A stretch of DNA of 64,000 bases from Streptomyces tubercidicus. Lineage in GTDB: Bacteria > Actinomycetota > Actinomycetes > Streptomycetales > Streptomycetaceae. The DNA is taken from the NCBI RefSeq assembly GCF_027497495.1, contig NZ_CP114205.1, positions 6,572,001 to 6,636,000 on the forward strand. Reading direction: 5' to 3'. How positions within the stretch are numbered: position 1 is the first letter of the stretch; each line of letters opens with the position of its first letter. Shown in pieces: positions 40,465 to 50,462 of the stretch. The notes beneath the pieces were generated by a model. It ran no database searches. It saw only the letters and a list, made by a program, of their open reading frames with translations, and had not been told where the DNA came from. Made by a program: the position numbers and the translations under genes.

Positions 40465-43400
40465 ATGGCCTCGAACACGCCAACGTCCATCAGCACGTCC
40501 CGCACCGTCTCACTCCGTGAGGCACTGGCCTCGCGTGTGGTGGTCGCCGACGGCGCGATGGGCACCATGCTGCAGGCCCAGGACCCGTCCATGGAGGACT
40601 TCCAGCAGCTGGAGGGCTGCAACGAGATCCTCAATGTGACCCGGCCCGACATCGTGCGCTCGGTGCACGAGGAGTACTTCGCGGTCGGCGTCGACTGCGT
40701 GGAGACCAACACCTTCGGTGCGAACTTCGCGGCGCTGGCGGAGTACGACATCCCCGAGCGGGTCTTCGAGCTGTCGGAGTCCGGTGCCCGCATCGCCCGT
40801 GAGGTCGCCGACGAGTTCACCGCCTCAACGGGACAGCAGCGCTATGTCCTCGGCTCCATGGGCCCCGGCACCAAGCTCCCCACACTGGGCCACGCCCCGT
40901 ACGTCACCCTGCGCGACGCCTACCAGCAGAACGCCGAGGGCATGATCGCCGGTGGTGCGGACGCGCTCCTGGTGGAGACCACCCAGGACCTGCTGCAGAC
41001 CAAGGCCGCCATCCTCGGCGCCCGCCGCGCCCTGAAGGCCACCGGCAGCGACCTCCCGGTGATCTGCTCGGTCACCGTCGAGACGACCGGCACGATGCTG
41101 CTCGGCTCGGAGATCGGCGCCGCGCTCACCGCGCTGGAGCCGCTGGGCATCGACATGATCGGCCTGAACTGCGCCACCGGCCCGGCGGAGATGAGCGAGC
41201 ATCTGCGCTACCTGGCCCGCCACTCCCGCGTCCCGATCGCCTGTATGCCCAACGCGGGCCTGCCCGTGCTGGGCAAGGACGGCGCGCACTACCCGCTGAC
41301 CGCCGAGGAGCTGGCCGACGCCCAGGAGACCTTCGTAGGGGAGTACGGCCTGTCGCTGGTCGGCGGCTGCTGCGGCACCACCCCCGAGCATCTGCGCCAG
41401 GTCGTCGAGCGGGTCCGCGGGGTCACCCCGCCGCCGCGCCAGGCCCGCCCCGAGCCGGGTGCCGCCTCGCTCTACCAGACCGTGCCCTTCCGCCAGGACA
41501 CCTCCTACCTGGCGATCGGTGAGCGGACCAACGCCAACGGGTCGAAGAAGTTCCGTGAGGCGATGCTGGAGGGCCGCTGGGACGACTGTGTGGAGATGGC
41601 CCGCGACCAGATCCGCGAGGGCGCCCACATGCTCGACCTGTGCGTCGACTACGTCGGCCGGGACGGCGTCGCGGACATGGAGGAGCTGGCCGGACGGTTC
41701 GCCACCGCCTCCACCCTCCCCCTCGTCCTGGACTCCACGGAACTGAACGTCATCCAGGCCGGCCTGGAGAAGCTCGGCGGCCGCGCGGTGATCAACTCCG
41801 TCAACTACGAGGACGGGGACGGGCCCGAGTCGCGGTTCGCCAAGGTCACCGCGCTGGCGGCCGAGCACGGCGCGGCGCTGATCGCGCTGACCATCGACGA
41901 GGAGGGCCAGGCCCGCACCGCCGAGCACAAGGTCGCCATCGCCCAGCGGCTGATCGCCGATCTGACCGGCAACTGGGGCATCCACGAGTCCGACATCCTC
42001 ATCGACTGTCTGACCTTCACCATCTGCACCGGCCAGGAGGAGTCCCGCAAGGACGGCATCGCCACCATCGAGGCCATCCGGGAGCTGAAGAAGCGGCACC
42101 CGGATGTCCAGACGACCCTGGGCCTGTCGAACATCTCCTTCGGTCTGAACCCGGCCGCGCGGATCGTGCTGAACTCGGTGTTCCTCGACGAGTGCGTCAA
42201 GGCCGGTCTGGACTCGGCGATCGTGCACGCGAGCAAGATCCTGCCGATCGCGCGCCTGGAGGAGGAGCAGGTCAAGGCCGCCCTGGACCTGATCTACGAC
42301 CGGCGCAGCGAGGGCTATGACCCGCTGCAGAAGCTGATGGAGCTGTTCGAGGGCGCCACCGCCAAGTCCCTGAAGGCCGGCAAGGCCGAGGAGCTGCTGG
42401 CCCTGCCGCTGGACGAGCGCCTCCAGCGGCGGATCATCGACGGCGAGAAGAACGGCCTGGAGGCGGACCTCGACGAGGCGCTGCAGGAGCGGCCCGCGCT
42501 CGCCATCGTCAACGAGACCCTGCTGGCGGGCATGAAGGTCGTCGGTGAACTCTTCGGCTCCGGTCAGATGCAGCTGCCGTTCGTGCTGCAGTCCGCCGAG
42601 GTCATGAAGGGCGCGGTGGCCTACCTGGAGCCGCACATGGAGAAGTCCGACGACGAGGGCAAGGGCACCATTGTGCTGGCCACCGTCCGCGGCGACGTCC
42701 ATGACATCGGCAAGAACCTCGTCGACATCATCCTGTCCAACAACGGCTACAACGTCGTCAACCTCGGCATCAAGCAGCCGGTCTCGGCGATCCTGGAAGC
42801 CGCCGAGGAGCACAAGGCCGATGTCATCGGGATGTCCGGACTCCTCGTCAAGTCCACGGTGATCATGAAGGAGAACCTGGAGGAGCTCAACCAGCGCAAG
42901 ATGGCGGCCGACTTCCCCGTCATCCTGGGCGGCGCCGCCCTCACCCGCGCCTACGTCGAGCAGGATCTGCACGAGATCTACGAGGGCGAGGTCCGCTACG
43001 CCCGCGACGCCTTCGAGGGGCTGCGCCTGATGGACGCCCTGATCGCGGTCAAGCGCGGGGTGCCCGGCGCAGTCCTCCCCGAGCTCAAGCAGCGCCGGGT
43101 GCCCAAGCGGGACACCGCCGTCCTGGAGGTCGAGGAGCCCGAGGGCGCGGTGCGCTCCGACGTGGCCGTCGACAACCCCGTCCCGGCGCCGCCGTTCTGG
43201 GGCACCCGGGTCGTCAAGGGCATCCAGCTGGCCGACTACGCCTCCTGGCTGGACGAGGGCGCGCTGTTCAAGGGCCAGTGGGGCCTCAAGCAGGCCCGCA
43301 CCGGCGAGGGGCCGACGTACGAGGAGCTGGTGGAGACCGAGGGCCGCCCCCGGCTGCGCGGCTGGCTCGACAAGCTGCAGACCGAGAATCTGCTGGAAGC

Positions 43401-43974
43401 CGCCGTCGTACACGGCTACTTCCCCTGTGTGTCCAAGGGCGAGGACCTGATCCTGCTGCACGAGGACGGCACCGAGCGCACCCGCTTCACCTTCCCCCGC
43501 CAGCGCCGCGGCCGGCGGCTGTGCCTGGCCGACTACTTCCGCCCGGAGGAGTCCGGCGAGACCGATGTCGTCGGCCTCCAGGTCGTCACCGTCGGCTCGA
43601 AGATCGGCGGCGCCACCGCCGAACTCTTCGAGGCCAACTCCTACCGTGACTACCTCGAACTGCACGGCCTGTCCGTCCAGTTGGCGGAAGCGCTGGCCGA
43701 GTACTGGCACGCCCGGGTCCGCGCCGAGCTGGGCTTCGCCGGGGAGGACCCCGCGGACGTCGAGGACATGTTCGCGCTCAAGTACCGGGGCGCGCGCTTC
43801 TCGCTGGGCTACGGTGCCTGCCCCGACCTGGAGGACCGCGCCAAGATCGCCGACCTCCTGAAGCCGGAGCGGATCGGCGTCGAGCTCTCCGAGGAGTTCC
43901 AGCTCCACCCCGAGCAGTCCACCGACGCCATCGTCATCCACCACCCGGAGGCGAAGTACTTCAACGCGCGGTAG
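40465..43974 (+). CDS. metH: Cobalamin-dependent methionine synthase
   Basis: A 1169-residue modular enzyme that moves the methyl group of methyl-tetrahydrofolate to homocysteine through cobalamin. The modules run in order. The homocysteine domain (about 20-320) has VADGAMGTMLQ and the zinc Cys302-Cys303 in GGCCGTTPEH. The pterin-binding domain (about 340-610) has GERTNANGSKKF. The helical cap (about 650-740) and the Rossmann B12 domain follow, with DVHDIG, whose His746 coordinates cobalt. The S-adenosylmethionine-dependent activation domain (about 890-1160) has YGACPDLEDR. The ATG at 40465 stands 7 nt after GGGAG; further upstream codons lie in the structured leader. Confidence 0.97.
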   Translation: MASNTPTSISTSRTVSLREALASRVVVADGAMGTMLQAQDPSMEDFQQLEGCNEILNVTRPDIVRSVHEEYFAVGVDCVETNTFGANFAALAEYDIPERVFELSESGARIAREVADEFTASTGQQRYVLGSMGPGTKLPTLGHAPYVTLRDAYQQNAEGMIAGGADALLVETTQDLLQTKAAILGARRALKATGSDLPVICSVTVETTGTMLLGSEIGAALTALEPLGIDMIGLNCATGPAEMSEHLRYLARHSRVPIACMPNAGLPVLGKDGAHYPLTAEELADAQETFVGEYGLSLVGGCCGTTPEHLRQVVERVRGVTPPPRQARPEPGAASLYQTVPFRQDTSYLAIGERTNANGSKKFREAMLEGRWDDCVEMARDQIREGAHMLDLCVDYVGRDGVADMEELAGRFATASTLPLVLDSTELNVIQAGLEKLGGRAVINSVNYEDGDGPESRFAKVTALAAEHGAALIALTIDEEGQARTAEHKVAIAQRLIADLTGNWGIHESDILIDCLTFTICTGQEESRKDGIATIEAIRELKKRHPDVQTTLGLSNISFGLNPAARIVLNSVFLDECVKAGLDSAIVHASKILPIARLEEEQVKAALDLIYDRRSEGYDPLQKLMELFEGATAKSLKAGKAEELLALPLDERLQRRIIDGEKNGLEADLDEALQERPALAIVNETLLAGMKVVGELFGSGQMQLPFVLQSAEVMKGAVAYLEPHMEKSDDEGKGTIVLATVRGDVHDIGKNLVDIILSNNGYNVVNLGIKQPVSAILEAAEEHKADVIGMSGLLVKSTVIMKENLEELNQRKMAADFPVILGGAALTRAYVEQDLHEIYEGEVRYARDAFEGLRLMDALIAVKRGVPGAVLPELKQRRVPKRDTAVLEVEEPEGAVRSDVAVDNPVPAPPFWGTRVVKGIQLADYASWLDEGALFKGQWGLKQARTGEGPTYEELVETEGRPRLRGWLDKLQTENLLEAAVVHGYFPCVSKGEDLILLHEDGTERTRFTFPRQRRGRRLCLADYFRPEESGETDVVGLQVVTVGSKIGGATAELFEANSYRDYLELHGLSVQLAEALAEYWHARVRAELGFAGEDPADVEDMFALKYRGARFSLGYGACPDLEDRAKIADLLKPERIGVELSEEFQLHPEQSTDAIVIHHPEAKYFNAR

Positions 43975-44012
43975 CGGGCGCCCGCCCGTGAGGTAACTCT
44001 GCGTGAGCGTGC

Positions 44013-44049
44013 CAGGGCCGTCCCGGGGTCTCCCCCCAGGACGGCCCTG
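44013..44049 (+). terminator. metH terminator
   Basis: An 11-bp perfect stem, CAGGGCCGTCC (44013-44023) and GGACGGCCCTG (44039-44049), follows the metH stop. Confidence 0.8.
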
Positions 44050-44183
44050 ACCTGTACCACCACGCATTCCGGGCCGTACCGTCGTACACTTATCGGTCCG
44101 GTGGCGGCCGGTCGTATCCCCAGCCGGGGACGGCGACCGGCCCTTTCGTCCCTTGGGGGACGCGTCGTAACGGAGGTGGATGG

Positions 44184-44897
44184 ATGACCAGCAGCATCCC
44201 CGCAGTCGGCACCCGCACGGCCGAAGCCGCGACCCTCCAGGCCGTATTCCTCGATCTGGACGGCACCCTCGTCGACACCGAGGGCTTCTGGTGGGAGGCG
44301 GAGGCGGAGGTCTTCGCCGAACTCGGGCACATCCTCGACGACACCCACCGGGAGGTCGTGGTGGGCGGCCCGATGACCCGCAGCGCCGGCTATCTGATTC
44401 AGGCCACCGGCGTCGACATCAGCCTCACCGAGCTCAGCGTGCTGCTCAACGCGGCCTTTCTGGCGCGGATTGGGCGCGGGGTCCCGCTGATGCCGGGCGC
44501 CCGCAGACTGCTGGCCGAGCTGGCCGCCCACGGGATCCCCACCGCGCTGGTCTCCGCCTCGCACCGCGCCATCATCGACCAGATGCTGCACTCCCTCGGC
44601 CCGGAGCACTTCCGGCTGACCCTGGCGGGCGATGACCTGGAGCGCACCAAACCGCACCCCGACCCGTATCTGACGGCCGCCGCGCGGCTGGGGGCGGACC
44701 CGGCGTGCTGCGCGGTCATCGAGGACACGCTGACGGGTGTGACGGCGGGGGAGGCGGCGGGCTGCCAGGTCGTCGCGGTGCCGTCGGTGACGCCGATCCC
44801 GTCGGCGCCGGGGCGTACGGTCGTCCGCTCGCTGGAAGAAGTCGATCTTCCATTTCTCCGGACACTCATCACGGAAAGCCGCGGAAGCGTGCACTGA
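44184..44897 (+). CDS. HAD-superfamily phosphatase
   Basis: A 237-residue HAD hydrolase of the beta-phosphoglucomutase/phosphoglycolate type. It has motif I FLDLDGTLVDTEGF, motif II Ser in LVSASHRA, Lys in RTKPHPDPYLTAA, and the acidic motif IV VIEDTLTGVTAG. The phosphorylated substrate is unknown. The ATG follows GGAGGTGG. It stands downstream of metH behind the metH terminator, so it is probably transcribed separately. Confidence 0.9.
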   Translation: MTSSIPAVGTRTAEAATLQAVFLDLDGTLVDTEGFWWEAEAEVFAELGHILDDTHREVVVGGPMTRSAGYLIQATGVDISLTELSVLLNAAFLARIGRGVPLMPGARRLLAELAAHGIPTALVSASHRAIIDQMLHSLGPEHFRLTLAGDDLERTKPHPDPYLTAAARLGADPACCAVIEDTLTGVTAGEAAGCQVVAVPSVTPIPSAPGRTVVRSLEEVDLPFLRTLITESRGSVH

Positions 44898-45258
44898 GCG
44901 TGCTCCGGGAAAGGCGCCGGGAACCGAGGGAGCGGCCCGCTCATTTTCCGTGACGAATGCGCTGACTGAATTGCCGCCTCGCCAGGGATCCTTGAACGCG
45001 TGACGTTTCTCACGCGCCGGGCCGTCGACAGCGGGCCCCGCTGGTGTTCCAGGAGGCCGCTGGGGTGCATTCCACGGGGGTAAGTGTCCGGATTGGTGGG
45101 GCAACGTGTGAATCGTTCCGCCGTCCGGATATCGATCACGTCGCCATCGTTATCCGGGTGCCATATCGAGACAACTCCTTTGTGTCTGAGCGCGGCTGGC
45201 CGTTCCTACTAATGTCGACGCGAGCAACATTGCTGCGCTGATAAGGAACCTGCCGACG
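44898..45258. other. Non-coding gap upstream of the tandem binding proteins
   Basis: About 360 bases without a convincing gene. It holds a perfect short palindrome, GCGTGA-CGTTTC-TCACGC (44998-45015), and, closer to the next gene, a -10-like TACTAAT near 45209, so it probably contains the promoter and a possible regulator site for the binding-protein genes. Confidence 0.45.
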
Positions 45259-46866
45259 ATGAATCGCAAGACCCTGGTGCTGCCGGCGCTGGCCGGTCTC
45301 CTCGCCCCCGTCCTCGCCGCCTGTGGCAGCTCGGACGGCGCGGGTGACGGTGTCGATCCGATCGTCGTGGGTGTCGCCACCCCCATCGAGGCCACCAAGG
45401 CGGCGCCCGCGCCGTTCGACCCGTCGCAGGCCTACGACGTGGACGCGTGGAACGTCATGCGCAGCACCCTGCAGACACTGATGCGGCTGCCCCGGTCCGG
45501 GACCGCCCCGGTGCCCGACGCCGCCCAGTCCTGCGGGTTCCGCGACACCCAGAACGAGCAGTACCGCTGCACCCTGCGCGGCGGCCTGAAGTTTTCGAAC
45601 GGTCATGCCCTGACGGCACAGGACGTCAAGTTCTCCATCGACCGCATGAAGACCATCAACAACAGCAACGGCCCGCTGCCGTTGCTCGACGGCCTCGACA
45701 AGGTCGAGACGCCCAGCGACAACGAGGTGGTCTTCCACCTCAAGAAGCCGGACGCCACCTTCCCGCAGAAGCTCACCACGCCCGCCGCGGCCATCGTCGA
45801 CCCCGAGGTGTACCCCAAGGGCCGTCCCTACAGCGGCTTCAACGTGGTCGGCTCCGGCCCGTACACCCTCAAGACCGAGCACCGCGACAACCGCGTCACC
45901 AAGGCCGTCTTCACCAAGAACCCCAACTACAAGGGCGGGATCAGGGCGAGGAACGAGAAGGTCGAGATGCGCTTCTTCAAGGACTCCTCGTCCACGGAGC
46001 AGGCGTTGCGCAAGGGCAGCGTCGACGTGATGAACCGCGGTCTGTCGCCCGATCAGGTCAAGGGCCTGCAGAACGCGCAGGACAAGGGCATCCGGCTCCA
46101 GGAGATGCCCGGCCAGGAGATCCGCTACCTCGCCTTCAACACCAAGGATCCGGCCGTCTCCAACAAGGCCGTGCGGCAGGCGATGGCACAGATCATCAAC
46201 CGCTCGGAACTGGTGCGGAACGTGTATGACTACACCGGCGTCCCGCTGTTCTCGATGGTGCCCACGGGCCTCACCGGCCACATCAACTCCTTCTTCAACA
46301 AGTACGGGAACCCCGACACCGAGGCCGCCCGCAAGACCCTCCGGCAGGCGAACATCACCACTCCGGTGAAGTTCACCCTCGCGTACACCACGCAGCACTA
46401 CGGCTCCAGTACCGCCAAGGAAATCCGTGCGGTGCAGAGCCAGCTCAACCGCAGCAAGCTGTTCGACGTCAGCGTCAAGGGCGTTGACAGCTGGCAGCAG
46501 TTCCGCACCGACGCCCAGGACGGCAAGTTCCCCGTCTACAACATGGGCTGGTTCCCGGACATCTCGGATGCCGACAACTACATCGCGCCGTTCATCGGCA
46601 AGCAGAACTTCCTCGGCTCCCCTTACCGCAACGACAAGATCGAGTCGCAGCTGATCCCGTCCAGCCGCCACCAGTCCGACCGCAACGCCGCGGGCGCCGA
46701 CTTCAAGCAGGCACAGGACATCATCGCCGACGACGTACCGCTCCTCCCGCTGTGGCAGGGCAAGCAGTACGTCGCCGCCCGCGATGACATCACCGGCCTG
46801 GAGTGGGCCCTCAACGCCGCTTCGGGCCTCCAGCTCTGGGAACTCAGCCGCGGCGTCGCCGACTGA
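45259..46866 (+). CDS. Family 5 ABC substrate-binding lipoprotein (first of tandem pair)
   Basis: A 535-residue extracytoplasmic lipoprotein of the oligopeptide/nickel-binding family. The signal peptide ends at LAAC (Cys22). SBP5 features are YRCTLRGGLKFSNGHALTAQ, DVKFSIDRM, VVGSGPYTL, and the late LPLWQGKQYVAARDD. It should capture a peptide or similar ligand, but no permease or ATPase gene lies beside it, so it must work with a transporter encoded elsewhere or act as a sensor. AAGGAA precedes the ATG. Confidence 0.9.
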   Translation: MNRKTLVLPALAGLLAPVLAACGSSDGAGDGVDPIVVGVATPIEATKAAPAPFDPSQAYDVDAWNVMRSTLQTLMRLPRSGTAPVPDAAQSCGFRDTQNEQYRCTLRGGLKFSNGHALTAQDVKFSIDRMKTINNSNGPLPLLDGLDKVETPSDNEVVFHLKKPDATFPQKLTTPAAAIVDPEVYPKGRPYSGFNVVGSGPYTLKTEHRDNRVTKAVFTKNPNYKGGIRARNEKVEMRFFKDSSSTEQALRKGSVDVMNRGLSPDQVKGLQNAQDKGIRLQEMPGQEIRYLAFNTKDPAVSNKAVRQAMAQIINRSELVRNVYDYTGVPLFSMVPTGLTGHINSFFNKYGNPDTEAARKTLRQANITTPVKFTLAYTTQHYGSSTAKEIRAVQSQLNRSKLFDVSVKGVDSWQQFRTDAQDGKFPVYNMGWFPDISDADNYIAPFIGKQNFLGSPYRNDKIESQLIPSSRHQSDRNAAGADFKQAQDIIADDVPLLPLWQGKQYVAARDDITGLEWALNAASGLQLWELSRGVAD

Positions 46867-46954
46867 CCCGGCCGCGGCCACCATGCAGCACATCACCGCC
46901 GCGGCCGCCCCGCCGCGGCCCGACCAGCACCACCCAGAACGTGAGGACCGTTTA

Positions 46955-48553
46955 GTGAGGAAGCGTGACCAGTGGCTGGCCGCCCCGATCGGGGCGGGGC
47001 TGACCACAGCTCTGCTCGCGGTTGCCGGGTGCGGCACGGACGACGCGGGAGCGGCCGGCAATGGCGAACCCGTGGTCATGGGAATGACGGACAAGGTCGA
47101 GTCCACCGACCCCGCGGCCGGTTACGAGCCGGGCTCCTGGCTCTTGTTCAACAACGTCTTCCAGTCCTTGATGAGCTTCCCCAAGGGAGGCACCACCCCC
47201 GAGCCGGAGGCCGCCGAACGCTGCGGCTTCACCGACCGGGAGAGCAAGGTCTACCGCTGCACCCTGAAGGACGGCCTCACCTTCAGCAACGGCCACCCGC
47301 TGACGGCCAAGGACGTCAAGTACTCCTTCGACCGCACCCGGCGCATCAAGGACAAGAACGGCCCCGCCGTGATGTTCTCCGCGCTCGACAAGGTCGAGAC
47401 CCCCGACTCCAAGACCGTGGTCTTCCGGCTGAAGTCGCCCGACGCGACCTTCCCCATGAAGATAGCCTCCGGCGCCGGCTCCATCGTCGACCACGCCGAG
47501 TACCCCGCCGACCGGCTGCGCACCGACGGCAAGGCTGTCGGCTCCGGCGTCTACACCCTCAAGGACTACAGCGCCCAGAAGGCCGTCTTCGCCGTCAACG
47601 GCTCCTACAAGGGCACGGCCAAGGTCAAGAACTCCGGTATGACCGTGAAGTTCTTCAACGCCGCGGACAAGCTCAAGACGGCCGTCGAGAAGGGCGACGT
47701 CGATGTCGCCTACCGCGGTCTGGCGATGAAGGACATCGCGGCGCTGAACAACGCCTCGCTGAAGCAGCAGCACGGCACCCAGGTCGTCGAAGGCGCCAGC
47801 GCCGAGGTCATGCACCTGGTCTTCAACCTCAACGACCCGGTCGCCGGCAAGCTGGGCGTCCGCAAGGCGATCGCCTACCTCCTGGACCGCTCGACCCTCG
47901 TCCGGGACGTCTACCAGCGCACCGCGGTGCCGCTCTACTCGATCGTCCCGGCCGGCATCACCGGCCACAGCACCTCCTTCTTCAACACCTACGGCGACCG
48001 CCCGAAGCCCGAGAAGGCGAAGGCCGCGCTGAGGTCCGCCGGCTTCAACGGCAAGGTGCCGCTCACGCTGTGGGCCACCCCCGACCGCTTCGGCCCCGGC
48101 ACCGTCCCGGCCTTCCAGGAAATCGCCCAACAGCTCAACGCCAGCGGCCTGTTCGAGGCCAAGGTGCGCACCCTGCCCACCAAGGAGTACGAGCAGGGCG
48201 TGGCCGACGGCAAGTTCGGCGTCTACGTCAAGGGCTGGGTCCCCGACTACCCGGACCCCGACAACTTCACCGCGCCGTTCTTCGGCAAGGACAGTGTGGT
48301 GTCCAACCACTACAGCTCGCCCACCATCACCGGCCAGCTGCTGCCCAAGACGGCCGACCAGCCGAACCGCGGTAACACCAAGGAACACTTCCGGCAGCTG
48401 CAGGACATCGTCGCGAACGACGTGCCGATGATCCCGATCTGGCAGGGCAAGCAGTACGCGGTGGCCCGGGAAGGGGTCTCCGGACTGGAGTGGACCCTGG
48501 ACCCGTCGACCGTCTTCCGCTTCTGGGAGATCAGCAAGCCGGCCGACGACTGA
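46955..48553 (+). CDS. Family 5 ABC substrate-binding lipoprotein (second of tandem pair)
   Basis: A 532-residue paralogue of the preceding gene with a lipobox VAGC (Cys26). Shared segments include YRCTLKDGLTFSNGHPLTAK, DVKYSFDRT and IPIWQGKQYAVAREG, showing an old tandem duplication. The GTG at 46955 stands 7 nt after GAGGA; longer in-frame starts overlap the first gene. The divergent middle regions suggest the two copies bind different ligands. No transporter genes are adjacent. Confidence 0.9.
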   Translation: MRKRDQWLAAPIGAGLTTALLAVAGCGTDDAGAAGNGEPVVMGMTDKVESTDPAAGYEPGSWLLFNNVFQSLMSFPKGGTTPEPEAAERCGFTDRESKVYRCTLKDGLTFSNGHPLTAKDVKYSFDRTRRIKDKNGPAVMFSALDKVETPDSKTVVFRLKSPDATFPMKIASGAGSIVDHAEYPADRLRTDGKAVGSGVYTLKDYSAQKAVFAVNGSYKGTAKVKNSGMTVKFFNAADKLKTAVEKGDVDVAYRGLAMKDIAALNNASLKQQHGTQVVEGASAEVMHLVFNLNDPVAGKLGVRKAIAYLLDRSTLVRDVYQRTAVPLYSIVPAGITGHSTSFFNTYGDRPKPEKAKAALRSAGFNGKVPLTLWATPDRFGPGTVPAFQEIAQQLNASGLFEAKVRTLPTKEYEQGVADGKFGVYVKGWVPDYPDPDNFTAPFFGKDSVVSNHYSSPTITGQLLPKTADQPNRGNTKEHFRQLQDIVANDVPMIPIWQGKQYAVAREGVSGLEWTLDPSTVFRFWEISKPADD

Positions 48554-48570
48554 CCGGACCGCACACACCA

Positions 48571-48613
48571 CGGCGGGGCCGGCCCGGGAGATCTCCCCGG
48601 GCCGGCCCCGCCG
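48571..48613 (+). terminator. Bidirectional terminator
   Basis: A 17-bp GC-rich stem, left arm CGGCGGGGCCGGCCCGG (48571-48587) and right arm 48597-48613, lies between the binding-protein gene and the convergent response regulator. Confidence 0.8.
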
Positions 48614-48645
48614 TCGTCTGTCCGGCCGTCAGGCCCGCCGCCCCA

Positions 48646-49317
48646 CTACTGCGCGCCGGGGCGCACCAGCCCGCTCTCGTACGCGTACACCGCCGCCTGC
48701 ACCCGGTCGCGCAGCCCCAGCTTCGTCAGCACATGCCCCACATGCGTCTTGACGGTGGTCTCGCTCACGAACAGATCCGCGGCGATCTCCGCGTTCGACA
48801 GCCCGCGGGCCACCAGCTTCAGCACCTCCACCTCGCGCTCGGTGAGGGTGTGCAGCGTGTCCGGCACCGGCTCCTCGCCCGACGGCAGATGCCCGGCGTA
48901 CTTGTCCAGCAGCCGGCGCGTGATGCTCGGCGCGAGCATCGCCTCGCCGCCCGCCACCACCCGGATCGCCTGCACCAGCTCATTGGCCGGCGCGTCCTTG
49001 AGCAGAAAGCCGCTCGCCCCCGCCCGCAGCGCCTCGACGACATACTCGTCCAGATCGAAGGTCGTCAGCACCAGCACCTTCGCCGGGCCGTCCTTCGCCG
49101 GACCCGTGATCTGCCGGGTCGCCTCCACACCGTCCATCCGGGGCATCCGGATGTCCATCAGCACCACATCGGGCTGCAGCGCCCGCACCTGCTCCAGTGC
49201 CTGGAGGCCGTCCCCGGCCTCCCCGACGACCGCCAGATCCTGCTCCGCCTCCAGAATCATCCGGAATCCCGTACGCAGCAGGGGCTGGTCGTCGACCAGC
49301 AGGACGCGGATGGCCAC
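48646..49317 (-). CDS. NarL/LuxR-family response regulator (orphan)
   Basis: A 223-residue two-domain regulator. The receiver has VLLVDDQ, the phospho-acceptor Asp55 in VVLMDIRMPRMDG, Thr in VLTTFD and Lys in FLLKDAP. The C-terminal LuxR helix-turn-helix is LTEREVEVLKLVARGLSNAEI to TVKTHVGHVLTKL. The GTG at 49317 follows AAGGAGAG. No sensor kinase gene is adjacent, so the partner is elsewhere, or the regulator works without phosphorylation. Confidence 0.92.
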   Translation of the reverse strand: MAIRVLLVDDQPLLRTGFRMILEAEQDLAVVGEAGDGLQALEQVRALQPDVVLMDIRMPRMDGVEATRQITGPAKDGPAKVLVLTTFDLDEYVVEALRAGASGFLLKDAPANELVQAIRVVAGGEAMLAPSITRRLLDKYAGHLPSGEEPVPDTLHTLTEREVEVLKLVARGLSNAEIAADLFVSETTVKTHVGHVLTKLGLRDRVQAAVYAYESGLVRPGAQ

Positions 49318-49330
49318 GAGCTCTCCTTCG

Positions 49331-50287
49331 TTAGATCTCCCCCATTCTGCCCTGCGGCGGCACACCGCCCTCCGCCGGGCGCACCCGGAGCGGATACACC
49401 GGGGGAGTGCCGCCGAATTCCGGACAGTGCGCCTGGTGGTCGCACCAGCCGCACAGCTTCGTCGGCCGCGGCCGCCAGTCGCCGGTCGCCGTCGCCAGCT
49501 GGATCGCCTCCCACAGCGCCAGCAACTTCCGCTCCACGCCCCGCAGATCGCCCTCGTCCGGGTCGTACGTCACCACATCGCCGCTGCCCAGATAGACCAG
49601 CTGCAGCCGCCGCGGCACCACACCGCGCAGCCGCCACACCACCAGGGCGTAGAACTTCATCTGGAACAGCGCGCCCTCGGCGAACTGCGGCCGCGGCGCC
49701 TTGCCGGTCTTGTAGTCGACGATCCGCACCTCGCCCGTCGGCGCGACATCCACCCGGTCGATGAAACCCCGCAGCTGAAGCCCCGACTCCAGCACCGTCT
49801 CCACATACAGCTCACGGTCCGCCGGCTCCAGACGCGTCGGATCCTCCAGCGAGAACCACCGCTCCACCAGCGCCTCGGCCTCCGCCAGCCACCGCGCCAG
49901 CCGCTCGCCCTCCGCGTCGTCCGCGAACAGCTCGGCCAGCTCCGGCCGCTTGGCCAGCAGCTTCGCCCACTCGCCCGGCACCATCGCCCGCGCCCCGGCC
50001 GCCGTACGCTCCGCCGCCGGCGCGTCGAAGAGCCGCTCCAGCACCGCGTGCACGACCGTGCCACGCGTCGCGGGCGCGCTCGGCTTCTCCGGCAGCCGGT
50101 CGATCACCCGGAAGCGGTAGAGCAGCGGGCACTGCATGAAATCGCCCGCCCGCGACGGCGACAGTGCCACCGGCGGCCGCGGCTGCTCCCTGCCCGGCAC
50201 CCCCGCCCCGGCCGCCTCAGCGCCCGGCTCACCGCCGCTCCGCCCACTCTCCGTGCCCACCCCGGCCTGCTCCGTGCTCGATCCCAT
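49331..50287 (-). CDS. RecB-family PD-(D/E)XK exonuclease-like protein
   Basis: A 318-residue single-domain nuclease. Key residues: SPSRAGDFMQCPLLYRFR, GTVVHAVLERLF, RGFIDRVD (catalytic Asp), VRIVDYKTGK (Asp and Lys of the PD-D/E-x-K core), and KLCGWCDHQAHC, which with the N-terminal Cys could hold a Fe-S cluster as in AddB/Cas4-like proteins. It probably trims DNA ends. The first 40 residues are disordered. Its stop lies 14 bp upstream of the response-regulator start, so the two may form one transcript. Confidence 0.85.
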   Translation of the reverse strand: MGSSTEQAGVGTESGRSGGEPGAEAAGAGVPGREQPRPPVALSPSRAGDFMQCPLLYRFRVIDRLPEKPSAPATRGTVVHAVLERLFDAPAAERTAAGARAMVPGEWAKLLAKRPELAELFADDAEGERLARWLAEAEALVERWFSLEDPTRLEPADRELYVETVLESGLQLRGFIDRVDVAPTGEVRIVDYKTGKAPRPQFAEGALFQMKFYALVVWRLRGVVPRRLQLVYLGSGDVVTYDPDEGDLRGVERKLLALWEAIQLATATGDWRPRPTKLCGWCDHQAHCPEFGGTPPVYPLRVRPAEGGVPPQGRMGEI

Positions 50288-50462
50288 GCCACAAAACCCT
50301 ACGGCCCGCCACTGACAAGCGCGGACGGGCCACCGGCGCAAGGGCCCCGCAGCCGACCGGGCCGGGACGCTCCGCATACCATCGACGGCGGACCCCTTCG
50401 CCCTGCATGATCGAGATATCAGGCCGGGCAGGGGCGAATGCCGTAGTCAATGAGGGGACGCC

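Noticed and set aside
40825..44067. A 1080-codon open frame antisense to metH
   Set aside because: It lies wholly over the metH coding strand, its composition is what high third-position GC gives in the complementary frame, and no domain is recognisable.
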